This document shows positions 1 to 11,823 of a DNA stretch of 64,000 nt, piece after piece. The notes beneath the pieces are model-generated. The model was not told the origin of the DNA. It ran no database searches and worked only from the letters and a program-made list of their open reading frames with translations. The stretch is from DASQUK01 sp963756425 (GTDB lineage: Bacteria > Actinomycetota > Acidimicrobiia > Acidimicrobiales > VFJN01). The translations under genes were made by a program, and so were the position numbers. The number at the start of each line of letters is the position of its first letter. The stretch's first letter is position 1. The stretch covers positions 1 through 64,000 of the forward strand of contig CAVWNW010000002.1 in assembly GCA_963756425.1 (NCBI GenBank). Reading direction: 5' to 3'.

Positions 1-67
1 GGACATGGCCGCCGTCCAGGGGTAGCGCCGGGCTCCGCCTTGCCGGCGCCGGCCACGGCACCGGCGC
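1..67 (-). other. Unresolved window edge downstream of mtnA
   Basis: This short stretch follows the mtnA stop on the minus strand and runs off the window. Read on the minus strand it offers several possible starts, including a GTG whose frame ends in PLDGGHV at the edge and an ATG at 4-6. A further co-directional gene probably begins here, but too little sequence is present to name it. Confidence 0.25.
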
Positions 68-1102
68 TCAGGCGGGCCGCTCCCCCGCCGCCGGGCGGAC
101 GACCCGTCGCTCGGTGACGATGGCGGTGACGAGGTCGGCGGGGGTGACGTCGAACGCCGGGTTGACGGCACGGGCACCGGCCGGAGCCACCGGCATGCCC
201 TGCCAGGCCACCACCTCGTCGCCGCTGCGATCCTCGATCTCGATGGCCGACCCGTCCGGCGTCGCAGCGTCGACCGTCGATTCCGGGGCCGCCACCACGA
301 ACGGGACCCCGGCGCGATGGGCCGCCAGCGCCAGCGGGTAGGTGCCGATCTTGTTCGCCACGTCGCCGTTGGCGGCGATGCGATCGGCACCCACGACGAC
401 CGCGTCGACCATCCCCCGGGCGATGAGCGACGGCGCGGCGCCATCGACCACCAGCCGGTAGTCGGCGCCCATGTTGTCGAGCTCCCACGCCGTCAGCCGG
501 CTCCCCTGCAACAGCGGGCGGGTCTCGTCGGCGTAGACGCGGCCGACGGCCCCCCGCTCGTGGAGCGCCCGCACCACGCCGAGCGCGGTCCCCCACTCGA
601 CGCATGCCAGTGCGCCGGCATTGCAGTGCGTGTGGAGGTGCAGGCCCGCAGGCCCGACGGCCTCGTCGAGCTGCGGGACCTGCCCGCAGAGCTCGACCAC
701 GAGGTCGGCCCCCCGGTGGGCGATGGCCCGGTTGGCGGCGACATCCTCCTCCAGGACGGCGCGCGCCTCACGCTCGATGGCGTCGGCTCCCTCGCCGAGG
801 CGCGAGGCGGCCCGATCGACTCCCCAGGCCAGGTTGACGGCCGTGGGTCGGGCGCCGCGGAGGCGGTCGATCGCCGAGGCGACCTCGTCGTCGCCCCAGC
901 CCCGGCGCTGACCCTCCCGAACGGCCAGCAGAACGCCCAGGGCACCGGCGGCCCCCAGCGCCGGAGCGCCCCGCACCGCCAGCCGCCGTATCGCGTCCAC
1001 CAGCTCGTCGACGTCGGTCAATCGGAGGGTGCGGAGCTCCTGCGGCAGCGCGGTCTGGTCCACGATCACGACGGCGCCATCGATCCACTCGATCGTCCGC
1101 AC
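68..1102 (-). CDS. mtnA: S-methyl-5-thioribose-1-phosphate isomerase
   Basis: Converts methylthioribose-1-phosphate to methylthioribulose-1-phosphate in the methionine salvage pathway; cytosolic. The 344-residue protein is full length for the eIF2B-like MtnA family. VRGAPALG lies near residues 43-50. The catalytic Cys160 is in HTHCNAGALAC and the catalytic Asp240 in VVGADRIA, matching the family's standard numbering, and the NGDVANKIGTY segment follows at about 245. The start is GTG at 1100-1102, with no strong ribosome binding site. It is the last complete gene of the minus-strand series and follows priA after a 159-bp gap. metK, which makes the S-adenosylmethionine whose turnover feeds salvage, lies just upstream of priA. 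Confidence 0.93.
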   Translation of the reverse strand: MRTIEWIDGAVVIVDQTALPQELRTLRLTDVDELVDAIRRLAVRGAPALGAAGALGVLLAVREGQRRGWGDDEVASAIDRLRGARPTAVNLAWGVDRAASRLGEGADAIEREARAVLEEDVAANRAIAHRGADLVVELCGQVPQLDEAVGPAGLHLHTHCNAGALACVEWGTALGVVRALHERGAVGRVYADETRPLLQGSRLTAWELDNMGADYRLVVDGAAPSLIARGMVDAVVVGADRIAANGDVANKIGTYPLALAAHRAGVPFVVAAPESTVDAATPDGSAIEIEDRSGDEVVAWQGMPVAPAGARAVNPAFDVTPADLVTAIVTERRVVRPAAGERPA

Positions 1103-1123
1103 GGGGTGACTCTAAGAGGCCGA

Positions 1124-1240
1124 GCGGATAGGCAGGCAAGTGGGCACCGAACAGTCGGGATTTGCAGCGCAGACCCAGCCACACAGCTCGGCCTCCCGGC
1201 AACATTGGCCACCGTGAGCCCAGACGACGTGCCTATCCGC
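1124..1240 (-). promoter_or_regulatory. Long-range inverted repeat in the mtnA leader
   Basis: The 159-bp gap between priA and mtnA carries a perfect 11-bp inverted repeat, GCGGATAGGCA at 1124-1134 and its complement at 1230-1240. The two arms are 95 bp apart and the distal arm ends 21 bp before the mtnA GTG. It could be the closing helix of a structured leader RNA or two copies of a protein-binding site. I do not recognise a known SAM riboswitch core between the arms. The sequence arms are certain; the function is inference. Confidence 0.4.
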
Positions 1241-1261
1241 GCACCGCCTAAGGGGATCGGA

Positions 1262-3004
1262 TCACACCCGCTCGGGGTCGACGGCCACCCGCAGGCGACC
1301 GGGTGGGCGGGGCGTCGCCGCCAGCGCGTCGCAGAGAGTGCGATGGTCGGGCGCCCGGACCAGCCAGCGGCCGCTTGAGGGCCCCAGGACCTCGACGCCC
1401 AGGCACGCACCGAGGGCGCCGATGAACACCTCTGCGCCGGCGCCCGACACCTCGGCCAGCGCCGTGGCCGGCGGGAACCCCAGCTGCGTGCGCCGCTCGC
1501 GCTCGGCCGACGACACCCGTGTCGGGTCGGCGTTCAGCGCGGCCTGGACGACCTCGTGACGGGGCACGTGGGTCTGGACCACGAGGCGCCCGCCGCCGGC
1601 CTTGCCGCCGACCACCCGGGCGGCCCGCGCCAGCAGGCCCAACGCCTGCTCCGCGGCCCGGTAGCGGGGCGCGAGCAGCTCCTGGTCGAAGTCCAGGAAG
1701 GCAACCGCGTCGGCGCGGTCGATCTGGTGCAGCGTCGCCTCGGTGCCCACCACCACCCGGGAGCGGGGTGCGGCGGCGTTCCGGGAGGCGGCCGTCACCT
1801 CGTCGACCGGCTCGCTGATCAGCGCCGCGATCTCGTCCCGCACGCGGGTCACGCCCTGGCGCAGCGTCCGCAGCCGCGACGCCCCACACGCGGCGCACAC
1901 CGCGGGCCGGACCGTGCCGCAGCGGGCGCAGACCAGCTGGTCGCCCGGCTGGGCCACGGCGGCCTCGCAGTGCTCGCAGCGCGCCAACTCGCCGCACGCC
2001 CTGCAGGCCAGCAGCCGCGCCCGGCCGGTGCGGTTGAGCAGGCACAGGATCCGCCGGTCGCTGCGCAGCAGGCGGACCAGCGCCGGCGGCAACAGGCCGG
2101 TGCGTGGGTCCTGGCGGCGCATGTCGATCACGTCGACGACCGGCCACCCGGCGCGCTCGTCGGCGCGTGACAGTGGGAGCAGGCGGCCCGCGTCCAGCGC
2201 CTCGAGCGACGGGCAGGGGGAGGTCATCGACGCACGGCACCCCCGCCCGGCGTGCCCGCTCGAGCGCGACGTCGTGCGCGTGCCACGTCGGCGCCTGCTC
2301 CTGACGGTGGGCCTCGTCGTGCTCGTCGATCACCACCACGGCGGCGAGGTCGCCCACGGGCGCCCAGGCGGCGGCGCGGGTGCCGACCACGGTGGCGCCC
2401 GCAGCCCCCAGCGCCCAGTCCTGCGGATGCCGCGCGACCGGCACGCCCGCCCGCCGCAGCACGCCGCCCACCGACCGCGCCAACGCCGCGGTGGGGCACA
2501 AGATCAAGGCGTTGCCCGGCGCGGCGGCGGCCAGCACAACCGGGTCGAGGGGTGCAGCAGGGGGCAGCCGCACCACCACCCCGGACGAACCTGCCGCAGA
2601 AAGCGCTGCCATGGCCTCTCTATCCCTCTCTTCGCCGCAAGTTCGGATGGGGGGGATCGCCGGGGCGCCCTCGGCAGGCCCGTCACCACGCGTTCGGGCG
2701 ATGCGGTCCGCAGCAGCGACGCCGGCCGTCCCGCCCAGCGCCACGCGGCCCAGTCCGCCAGCTCGATCAGGTCCGGCGTCGGCCCCAGTCCTGACCACTT
2801 GGCCAGGGGACGCAACGCCACGCCGGGTGGCGGGTCGACGCCGACCGCGACCACCCAGCCCCCGACCCGCCGACCGTGCAGCACGACCCGGACCCGGTCG
2901 CCGGCGCGCACCTGGTCCCCGAGGCCGTCGGGGACCAGGTAGTCGAACGTCTTGTCGATGGCGGGCTCGTCGGGCAGGACCCGGACGACCCGCGGCGTGC
3001 TCAG
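1262..3004 (-). CDS. priA: Primosomal protein N' (PriA), actinobacterial type, frame disrupted twice
   Basis: Replication-restart protein that recognises stalled forks. The N-terminal DNA-binding domain (VVRVLPDEPAIDKTFDYLVP) is in one frame, the centre (VVRLPPAAPLDPVVLAAAAP through VVIDEHDEAH) in another, and the C-terminal part from MTSPCPSLEAL returns to the first. One base appears missing in a seven-G run at 2649-2655 and one extra near 2226-2230, so the total length stays a multiple of three (about 580 residues). Eight zinc-type cysteines (CRACGELARCEHC, then CARCG and CAACG) are present. No Walker A motif is visible, as is usual in actinobacterial PriA, which is thought to lack helicase activity. 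The apparent start is CTG at 3002-3004 overlapping the metK stop. A dispersed repeat lies inside it. Type is CDS because the breaks look like sequence errors. Confidence 0.85.
2585..2646. repeat. Dispersed inverted-end repeat, copy A, inside priA
   Basis: About 62 bp with ends close to CGAACYTGCCGCA and TGCGGCAAGTTCG and a core GCGCTGCCATGGC. It matches copies at 25493-25546 and 33050-33104 but carries about 6 extra bases in the right half. It lies in the linker between the PriA N-terminal domain and the central domain and adds roughly 20 residues there. It sits three bases from the poly-G run where the priA frame breaks. Confidence 0.75.
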
Positions 3005-4191
3005 AGTCCCAGCGCGGACTTGAGGTCGTCGACCCGGGTCGTCTGCTCCCAGGTGAGCTCCTTGTCGCTGCGACCGAAGTGCCCGTACGCGGCGGTCTTC
3101 TTGTAGATCGGCCGGCGCAGGTCGAGGTCGCGGATGATTGCCGCCGGACGCAGGTCGAAGATCTCCTGCACCGCTCCGGCGATCGTGCCCGGGTCGACCC
3201 TGGAGGTGCCGAAGGTCTCGACGAGGACCGACACCGGGTGGGCGACGCCGATGGCGTAGGCCACCTGCACCTCGCAGCGCTGTGCGGCGCCAGCCGCCAC
3301 CACGTTCTTCGCCACCCAGCGGGCGGCGTACGCGGCGGACCGGTCGACCTTGGAGGGGTCCTTGCCCGAGAAGGCCCCGCCGCCGTGCCGGGCGGCACCG
3401 CCGTAGGTGTCGACGATGATCTTGCGACCCGTCAGGCCGCAGTCGGCGTGGGGACCGCCCAGCTCGAAGCTGCCGGTGGGGTTGACCAGCACGCGGTAGT
3501 CGTCGTCCTGGAACTGCGGCGGCACCAGCGGCCGGATGACGTGCTCGATCAGGTCGGGCTTGATGAGCGTCTCGGCGTCGAGGCCGGGCTGGTGCTGCGT
3601 CGAGATGAGGACCGTCTTGAGGCCGACGGGCACCCCGTCCTCGTACTCGAGCGTGACCTGCGTCTTCCCGTCCGGGCGGAGGTAGGGCAGGATGCCGGCC
3701 CGGCGCACCTCGGCCAGCCGGTGTGCCAGCCGGTGCGCCAGCCAGATCGGCATGGGCATGAGGTCGTCGGTCTCGTCGACGGCGTAACCGAACATCATGC
3801 CCTGGTCGCCCGCGCCCTGGCTGTCGAGGTCTTCCTCGGTGGCTGCGGTGCGCCTCTCGTAGGCCGTGTCGACGCCCTGGGCGATGTCGGGCGACTGCGG
3901 GTCGATCGACGTCATGACGCCGCACGTATGGCCGTCGAAGCCGACCGCCTCGCGGTCGTAGCCGATGCCCTTGATCGTGTCGCGGACGATGTTGGGGATC
4001 TCGACGTAGGCGTCGGTGGTGATCTCGCCGGCGACGATGGCCAAGCCAGTCGTCACCATGGTCTCGCAGGCCACCCGGGCCACCGGGTCCTGCTCCAGGA
4101 TGGCGTCCAGGATCGAGTCGCTGATCTGGTCGGCCATCTTGTCGGGATGGCCCTCGGTGACCGACTCGGACGTGAAGGTCCAACGGCTCAC
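3001..4191 (-). CDS. metK: S-adenosylmethionine synthetase
   Basis: Makes S-adenosylmethionine from methionine and ATP; cytosolic, normally tetrameric. The 396-residue length is typical. Visible family signatures are FTSESVTEGHPDKMADQISD at the N-terminus with the ATP-binding His and metal-binding Asp, GAGDQGMMFGYA near residues 118-129, and GGGAFSGKDPSKVDRSAAY in the C-terminal half. The start is GTG at 4189-4191, overlapping the coaBC stop as GTGA, which indicates translational coupling. The stop overlaps the apparent CTG start of priA. The coaBC-metK-priA order is common in actinobacteria. Confidence 0.97.
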   Translation of the reverse strand: MSRWTFTSESVTEGHPDKMADQISDSILDAILEQDPVARVACETMVTTGLAIVAGEITTDAYVEIPNIVRDTIKGIGYDREAVGFDGHTCGVMTSIDPQSPDIAQGVDTAYERRTAATEEDLDSQGAGDQGMMFGYAVDETDDLMPMPIWLAHRLAHRLAEVRRAGILPYLRPDGKTQVTLEYEDGVPVGLKTVLISTQHQPGLDAETLIKPDLIEHVIRPLVPPQFQDDDYRVLVNPTGSFELGGPHADCGLTGRKIIVDTYGGAARHGGGAFSGKDPSKVDRSAAYAARWVAKNVVAAGAAQRCEVQVAYAIGVAHPVSVLVETFGTSRVDPGTIAGAVQEIFDLRPAAIIRDLDLRRPIYKKTAAYGHFGRSDKELTWEQTTRVDDLKSALGL

Positions 4192-5388
4192 GATTTCGTT
4201 CTCCTCTGTGTGACGGCATCGAACACGGCACGGGCGATCGCCCGCTTGTCGGCCAAGGGCACCTCGCGCTCGGTGCCGTCGGCATCCATGATCACGACCT
4301 GGTTGGTGTCGTGCTCGAACCCAGCGCCCGGAGCGGTCACATCGTTGGCCACGATGAGGTCGATGCCCTTGGCGGCGAGCTTCGCTGCGGCATTCTTTCG
4401 CACTTCGTCGGTCTCCGCAGCAAAACCGACGATGGTCTGTCCGGGCCGCTTGCGCGCCCCCAGCCCGGCGAGGATGTCGGGCGTCGGCTCGAGGGTGATC
4501 TCGGGGACTCCCGCCTGCTTCTTGAGCTTCCGACCGGCCACCTGCGCCGGCCGGAAGTCGGCCACGGCCGCAGCCATGACCACGACGTCGGCCGAGGCCT
4601 CGGCCGCGTGGACGGCCTCGTCCATCTCGGCCGCGGTCTCGACCCGGATCACGTCGCTGTGCGGCGGCACGGGTAGGTCCACGGTGGTGACGAGCGTGAC
4701 CTTGGCGCCACGGACGGCGGCCTCGGCTGCCAGGGCGTGCCCCTGCTTGCCCGACGAGCGGTTGCCCACGAAGCGGACGGGATCGATCGGCTCGCGGGTC
4801 CCGCCGGCGGTGACGAGCACGCGCAGGCCGGACAGGTCGTGGCCGGCGCCGAGGGCGGCCTCGACGGCCTCGACGATCGTCGCGGGCGCCGCCAGGCGTC
4901 CCTTGCCGATGTCGCCGCCCGCCAGGCGGCCCTCTTCCGGGGGCACGATGGTGACCCCGCGGCGGGCCAGCGTCGCGAGGTTGTCCTGCACCGCCGGGTG
5001 CTCCCACATCTCCGTGTGCATGGCGGGCGCCAGCACCACCGGCGCCCCCTCTCGCACGGCCAGCAGCGTGGCGGTCAACAGGTCGCTGGAGATGCCGGCG
5101 GCGTAGCTACCGATGACTCGGGCCGTCGCAGGGGCGACGACGACGGCGTCGGCCGACTGGCCCAGGCGGGTGTGCGGGATCGGGTCGTCGTCGTGGAACA
5201 GCGACGTGTGGACCCGCTCGGAGGCCAGTGCCGAGAAGGTGGCCTCGCCGACGAACCGGGTCGCGCCGCCGCGTCATCACGGGGACCACGTGCGCCCCCC
5301 CGTCGACGAGGCGCCGGCAGATGTCGATCGCCTTGTACGCCGCGATCCCACCGGACACCCCCAGGACGATTCGCCGCCGCTCCAGCAT
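4188..5388 (-). CDS. coaBC: Phosphopantothenoylcysteine synthetase/decarboxylase, one frame break
   Basis: Bifunctional coenzyme A biosynthesis enzyme: CoaB joins phosphopantothenate and cysteine using CTP, and the flavin-dependent CoaC decarboxylates the product. The N-terminus MLERRRIVLGVSGGIAAYKA is the flavoprotein start. The rest (RFVGEATFSALASERVHTSL, then PAMHTEMWEHPAVQ, and the CoaB part with VTAGGTREPIDPVRFVGNRS) is in a different frame. The span is one base over a multiple of three, and the break falls in the GCGGCGGCGCG tract at about 5260-5275. The CoaC His should be in the region lost to the wrong frame. The enzyme is essential, so a sequencing error is the likeliest cause. It sits 12 bp after rpoZ and its stop overlaps the metK start. 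Confidence 0.88.
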
Positions 5389-5400
5389 GGAGCAGAGGGC

Positions 5401-5742
5401 CTACTCTGCCCCGTCGCTCTCGCCGCCGTCGCCTGACGGCTCAGCCTCGGCCACGGCCTCGACGGCCCCGGAGGCCTCCGACCCGTCGGGCGCCTCGCTG
5501 GGGTGAGCGAGGACGATCTTGTCGCCGGCGATCTCCTCGAAGGCGATCGACAACGGCTTGCGGGCCACGGACGTCACCTGCGGCGGAACGATGGCGCCCA
5601 GGCCCTCGCCGAGCTGGTTGAAGTAGGCATTGATCTGCCGGGCGCGCATGGCGCTCAGCGTGACCAGCGAGAACTTCGACCCGGCGCGGTCGAGCAGCTC
5701 CTCGATGGAGGGGTTCATCATGGTGTCTTGGCGTGAAGCCAT
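5401..5742 (-). CDS. rpoZ: DNA-directed RNA polymerase omega subunit
   Basis: Small RNA polymerase subunit that assists assembly of the beta' subunit. The 113-residue protein begins MASRQDTMMNPSIEELLDRA and contains SKFSLVTLSAMRARQINAYF, the conserved omega region, followed by RKPLSIAFEEIAGDKI. The last 40 residues are an acidic Ala/Glu/Ser-rich tail without conserved motifs. Starts at 5742 (MASRQ) or at the internal MMNPS are possible. It sits between the cytidylate kinase and coaBC, the usual actinobacterial neighbourhood. Confidence 0.93.
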   Translation of the reverse strand: MASRQDTMMNPSIEELLDRAGSKFSLVTLSAMRARQINAYFNQLGEGLGAIVPPQVTSVARKPLSIAFEEIAGDKIVLAHPSEAPDGSEASGAVEAVAEAEPSGDGGESDGAE

Positions 5743-5846
5743 GCTGGCGCGTTACCTCGGTCCGGCCGGTTGATCGGCCGACCAGGTTACCGCCCGTGCC
5801 CTCCGAAGGGTGAATCCGGTTGCCCGGCGACGAAAGTGCGACGGTC

Positions 5847-5872
5847 GCCGCCGGCACTGCCTCGCCGGCGGC
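5847..5872 (-). terminator. GC-rich hairpin downstream of the cytidylate kinase gene
   Basis: A perfect 9-bp inverted repeat, GCCGCCGGC and GCCGGCGGC, with an 8-base loop begins 12 bp after the kinase stop on the minus strand. No clear U-tract follows, so it may be a U-less terminator, an RNA-stability hairpin, or part of the rpoZ leader. Confidence 0.4.
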
Positions 5873-5884
5873 GGCAGCTTGTGG

Positions 5885-6421
5885 TCAGGCCCCGAACCGC
5901 TTCTCGGCCGCGGCCACGATGCGATCCGCCAGCTCCGGCGGCCGCAGCACACCGGAATCGAGCACCAGGTCGTAGATCGATAGGTCCGAGAGATCGACAC
6001 CGTAGAGCGACAGGTAGCGGCGTCGCTCGACCAGCTGGCGCTCCTCGTTGTCGGCCAGTGCCCGCTCGACCGACACGCCCTCGCGCGCCGCCACCCGCTG
6101 CGCCCGGATCCTCGGGTCGCAGTCGATCCAGACGACGACAGCCGTCAGCGCCTCGTTGTGCGCGATCCAGCCCGCGAGCCGCGACTCGATGACGGCTTCG
6201 CCCTCGCGGGCGCGGCGAGCAAGGCGGCTGTCGAGCTCGACGTCGACCTCGGGATTGTCCGCGACGTAGAGCCCGAACTCCGGCAGGCTCATGCGGCGCT
6301 CCGCAGCCAAGGCTCGGAACACCTCGCCGCCGGGGACCAGCTCGAGCCCGAGCCGGCCGGCCACGCGCTGGCCTGCGGTGGTGGTGCCCGAGCCCGGCGG
6401 GCCCGAGACCGTGATCAGCAA
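5885..6421 (-). CDS. Archaeal-type cytidylate kinase (P-loop NMP kinase)
   Basis: A 178-residue P-loop nucleoside monophosphate kinase. MLITVSGPPGSG begins the protein, GLELVPGGEVFRALAAERRM follows at about 30-44, and near residues 76-86 is VIESRLAGWIAHN. The ending (YGVDLSDLSIYDLVLDSG) matches the archaeal CMP kinase family far better than bacterial Cmk or guanylate kinase. Its likely role is phosphorylation of CMP/dCMP. The P-loop reads GPPGSGTTT, with Thr where the usual Lys (GKT) stands. Its position between mihF and rpoZ is normally that of gmk in actinobacteria, so it may replace or extend GMP kinase function. Substrate is uncertain. Confidence 0.75.
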   Translation of the reverse strand: MLITVSGPPGSGTTTAGQRVAGRLGLELVPGGEVFRALAAERRMSLPEFGLYVADNPEVDVELDSRLARRAREGEAVIESRLAGWIAHNEALTAVVVWIDCDPRIRAQRVAAREGVSVERALADNEERQLVERRRYLSLYGVDLSDLSIYDLVLDSGVLRPPELADRIVAAAEKRFGA

Positions 6422-6445
6422 GTCGCGATTGACGGACGGTCGGAG

Positions 6446-6757
6446 CTAGAAGGCTTCGAGGAGAGAGCGGCGTTGCTGGTCACCCAGGCCCCGCACGCGG
6501 CGGGTATCCGCGATGCCGATCTCTTCCATGGTGCGGCGGGCGCGTACCTTGCCCACCCCGGGGAGCGATTCGAGCACCGCCAGCACCTTCATCTTGCCGA
6601 CGATGTCGTTGTCGTCGGCCTGGGCGAGGAGCTCGTTGAGGGTCAGGGACCCCATCTTGAGCTTCTCCTTGAGCTCGGCTCGGGCGCGCCGGGCCTCGGC
6701 TGCCTTTGCGAGTGCGGCTTCGCGCTGCTCGGGAGTCAACTGCGGTGGCTGCGGCAT
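6446..6757 (-). CDS. mihF: Integration host factor, actinobacterial (MihF) type
   Basis: Small nucleoid-associated DNA-binding protein of actinobacteria. The 103-residue protein has a charged N-terminal helix (LTPEQREAALAKAAEARRAR), a KLKMGSLTLNELL segment, and a helix-hairpin-helix-like DNA-binding part VLESLPGVGKVRARRTMEEI near residues 60-80. The chosen start is ATG at 6755-6757 (MPQPPQL); an in-frame extension of 15 residues upstream is arginine-rich and does not look like the family. It is transcribed after pyrF and before the cytidylate kinase. The mihF neighbourhood is a strong actinobacterial marker. Confidence 0.92.
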   Translation of the reverse strand: MPQPPQLTPEQREAALAKAAEARRARAELKEKLKMGSLTLNELLAQADDNDIVGKMKVLAVLESLPGVGKVRARRTMEEIGIADTRRVRGLGDQQRRSLLEAF

Positions 6758-6816
6758 GCCGCGCACCCTAGCGCGACCCCGCAGGCAAGCGGTGACAATC
6801 ACCCGGTGGGCGCCTG

Positions 6817-7542
6817 TCAGGTCAGCGGCGCCACCAGCGCTCGCGCAGCCGCCACGGGGTCGGCGGCCCGGGTGACGGGGCGCCCAACCACTAGTAGGTC
6901 GGCGCCCGCGTCGAGCGCCTCACGGGGTGTTGCGACCCGGCCCTGGTCGTCGATCGCCGCCCCCTCGGGGCGGATGCCCGGGGTCGCCAGCACCGCGGCA
7001 GGGACGATCTGGCGGACCGTCTCGACGTCGGGCACGGCACACACGAAGCCACCGCAGCCGCCGTCCAGGCCCGCGGCCACCCGCTGGTGCAGGAGGTGGG
7101 CCGACGCCTCCTGCTCGCTGGTCAGCACCGTCACCCCCATGGCCACCGGCTCGGGCAGATCGGCCCCGGCCGCCCCCTCTCGCAGCCCCTCGACGCCGGC
7201 CCGCAACATCGGCGCGCCGCCCGCCGTGTGGAGCGTCAGGTAGCGCGCGCCCAGCGACCCGAACACGCGGGCGGCGCGTCCGACGGTGTTGGGGATGTCG
7301 AGCAGCTTGACGTCGCAGAACACGTCCACGCCCATGCCGGTCAGCAACGAGATCGCCTCGGGGCCGGCGGCGCTGTAGAGCTCGAAGCCCACCTTCATGG
7401 TGCCGAAGAACGGCCGGAGCTGCCGCGCCAGGCGCCTCGCCACCACGAGGTCGTCGACGTCGAGCGCCAGCACCATTCGGCCCCGCAGCGACTCCGGCAC
7501 CTCGCCCGCCGTCACCGTCGACGGTCCCTGTTCCTCAGCCAT
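6817..7542 (-). CDS. pyrF: Orotidine 5'-phosphate decarboxylase
   Basis: Last step of UMP synthesis, decarboxylating OMP. The 241-residue protein shows LALDVDD near residue 27, the catalytic DVKLLDIPNTV (Asp-x-Lys-x-x-Asp) near 77-87, TPGIRPEG for phosphate binding, and GADLLVVGRPVT near the C-terminus. This is the short bacterial form. The start is ATG at 7540-7542, overlapping the end of pyrD by 8 bp; a TTG one codon earlier is also possible. It is the last gene of the pyr operon. Confidence 0.95.
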   Translation of the reverse strand: MAEEQGPSTVTAGEVPESLRGRMVLALDVDDLVVARRLARQLRPFFGTMKVGFELYSAAGPEAISLLTGMGVDVFCDVKLLDIPNTVGRAARVFGSLGARYLTLHTAGGAPMLRAGVEGLREGAAGADLPEPVAMGVTVLTSEQEASAHLLHQRVAAGLDGGCGGFVCAVPDVETVRQIVPAAVLATPGIRPEGAAIDDQGRVATPREALDAGADLLVVGRPVTRAADPVAAARALVAPLT

Positions 7543-8499
7543 CAACCTCTCCGATCACCTCGTCCATGCGGGCGACACCCTGGCGCACCGCCCACCCTTG
7601 CAGCTCGCGGAGCACCCGATGGGGCGCCCGCGGGTCGGCGAATGTGGCGGTTCCCACCTGGACGGCGCTGGCGCCGGCAAGCAGCAGCTCGGCCGCGTCG
7701 GCGCCGCTGGCGACGCCTCCGACGCCGACGATCGGCACGTCAGGTAGCGCGCGGTGCACCTCGAACACCGCCCGCACGGCGATGGGGTGGATGGCGGGAC
7801 CCGACAGGCCACCCCCGCGGGACCCCGATCCCAGGCGGAAGCGCCGCGTCTCCGGGTCGATCGCCAGCCCCATGACGGTGTTGACCAGCGTCACCGCCTC
7901 GGCGCCGGCCCCGTGGGCCGCGGCCGCGATCTCGCCCAGGTGGCCCACGTTGGGGCTGAGCTTGGCCCACCGGGGACGCCCGCAGCCGGAGGTGGCGGCG
8001 ATGGCGGCCCGGGTGTCGTCGGCCGAATGAGCGAACAGGTCGCGCCCCGCCTCGGTGTTGGGGCACGACAGGTTGACCTCGACGGCAACGACGCAGTCGG
8101 GCGCCGCCGCCAGCCGATCCGCGGCGCGGCGGTACTCATCGACGGTGCGTCCCCAGATCGATGCGACCACCCGGGCCCCGGTGGCCGCCAGGTTCGGCAG
8201 ATCGTGGGCCAGCCAGGCCTCGACGCCGGGGCCCTGGAGCCCCACCGAGTTGATCATGCCCGCCGCGGTCTCGTGGACCCTCAGCGGTGGGTTGCCGGGC
8301 CACGGCTCGGCGTGCAGCGACTTCACGACGACCGCCCCGAGCGCCGCCAGGTCGGCGTAGGCGGCGAGCTCGGCGCCGTGGCCGGCGGTCCCCGAGGCCG
8401 TCATGATCGGGTTGGGCAGCCGCACCGAGCCCACCCTCACGGCCAGGTCGACCGCGCCGGCCACCGGCGCCCGGTCGCGGCGCGTGGCCAGCCGCCCGA

Positions 8500-8503
<4 letters not shown>
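7535..8503 (-). CDS. pyrD: Dihydroorotate dehydrogenase, class 1 type
   Basis: Oxidises dihydroorotate to orotate with FMN. The 322-residue protein begins its core with VRLPNPIMTASGTAGHG. The catalytic loop reads VNLSCPNTEAG, with Cys as in class 1 enzymes rather than the Ser of membrane-bound class 2. Phosphate-binding VGVGGVASGADAAELLLAGA lies near residue 260. The size and IMTASG start favour subclass 1B, which normally pairs with PyrK; no pyrK is in this window. ATG at 8501-8503 overlaps the carB stop as ATGA. Located between carB and pyrF. Confidence 0.94.

Positions 8504-11823
<3,320 letters not shown>

Noticed and set aside
1103..1261. SAM riboswitch upstream of mtnA
   Set aside because: The expected SAM-I/SAM-IV core motifs were not seen between the inverted arms; only the long-range repeat is supported.
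2226..2655. Programmed ribosomal frameshifting in priA
   Set aside because: Two compensating one-base changes of opposite sign without slippery-site and pseudoknot signals are better explained by sequence error; other essential genes in the window show the same kind of break.
2380..5106. A 908-codon plus-strand open frame opposite priA, metK and coaBC
   Set aside because: Shadow frame of well-recognised minus-strand genes; composition typical of antisense high-GC reading.
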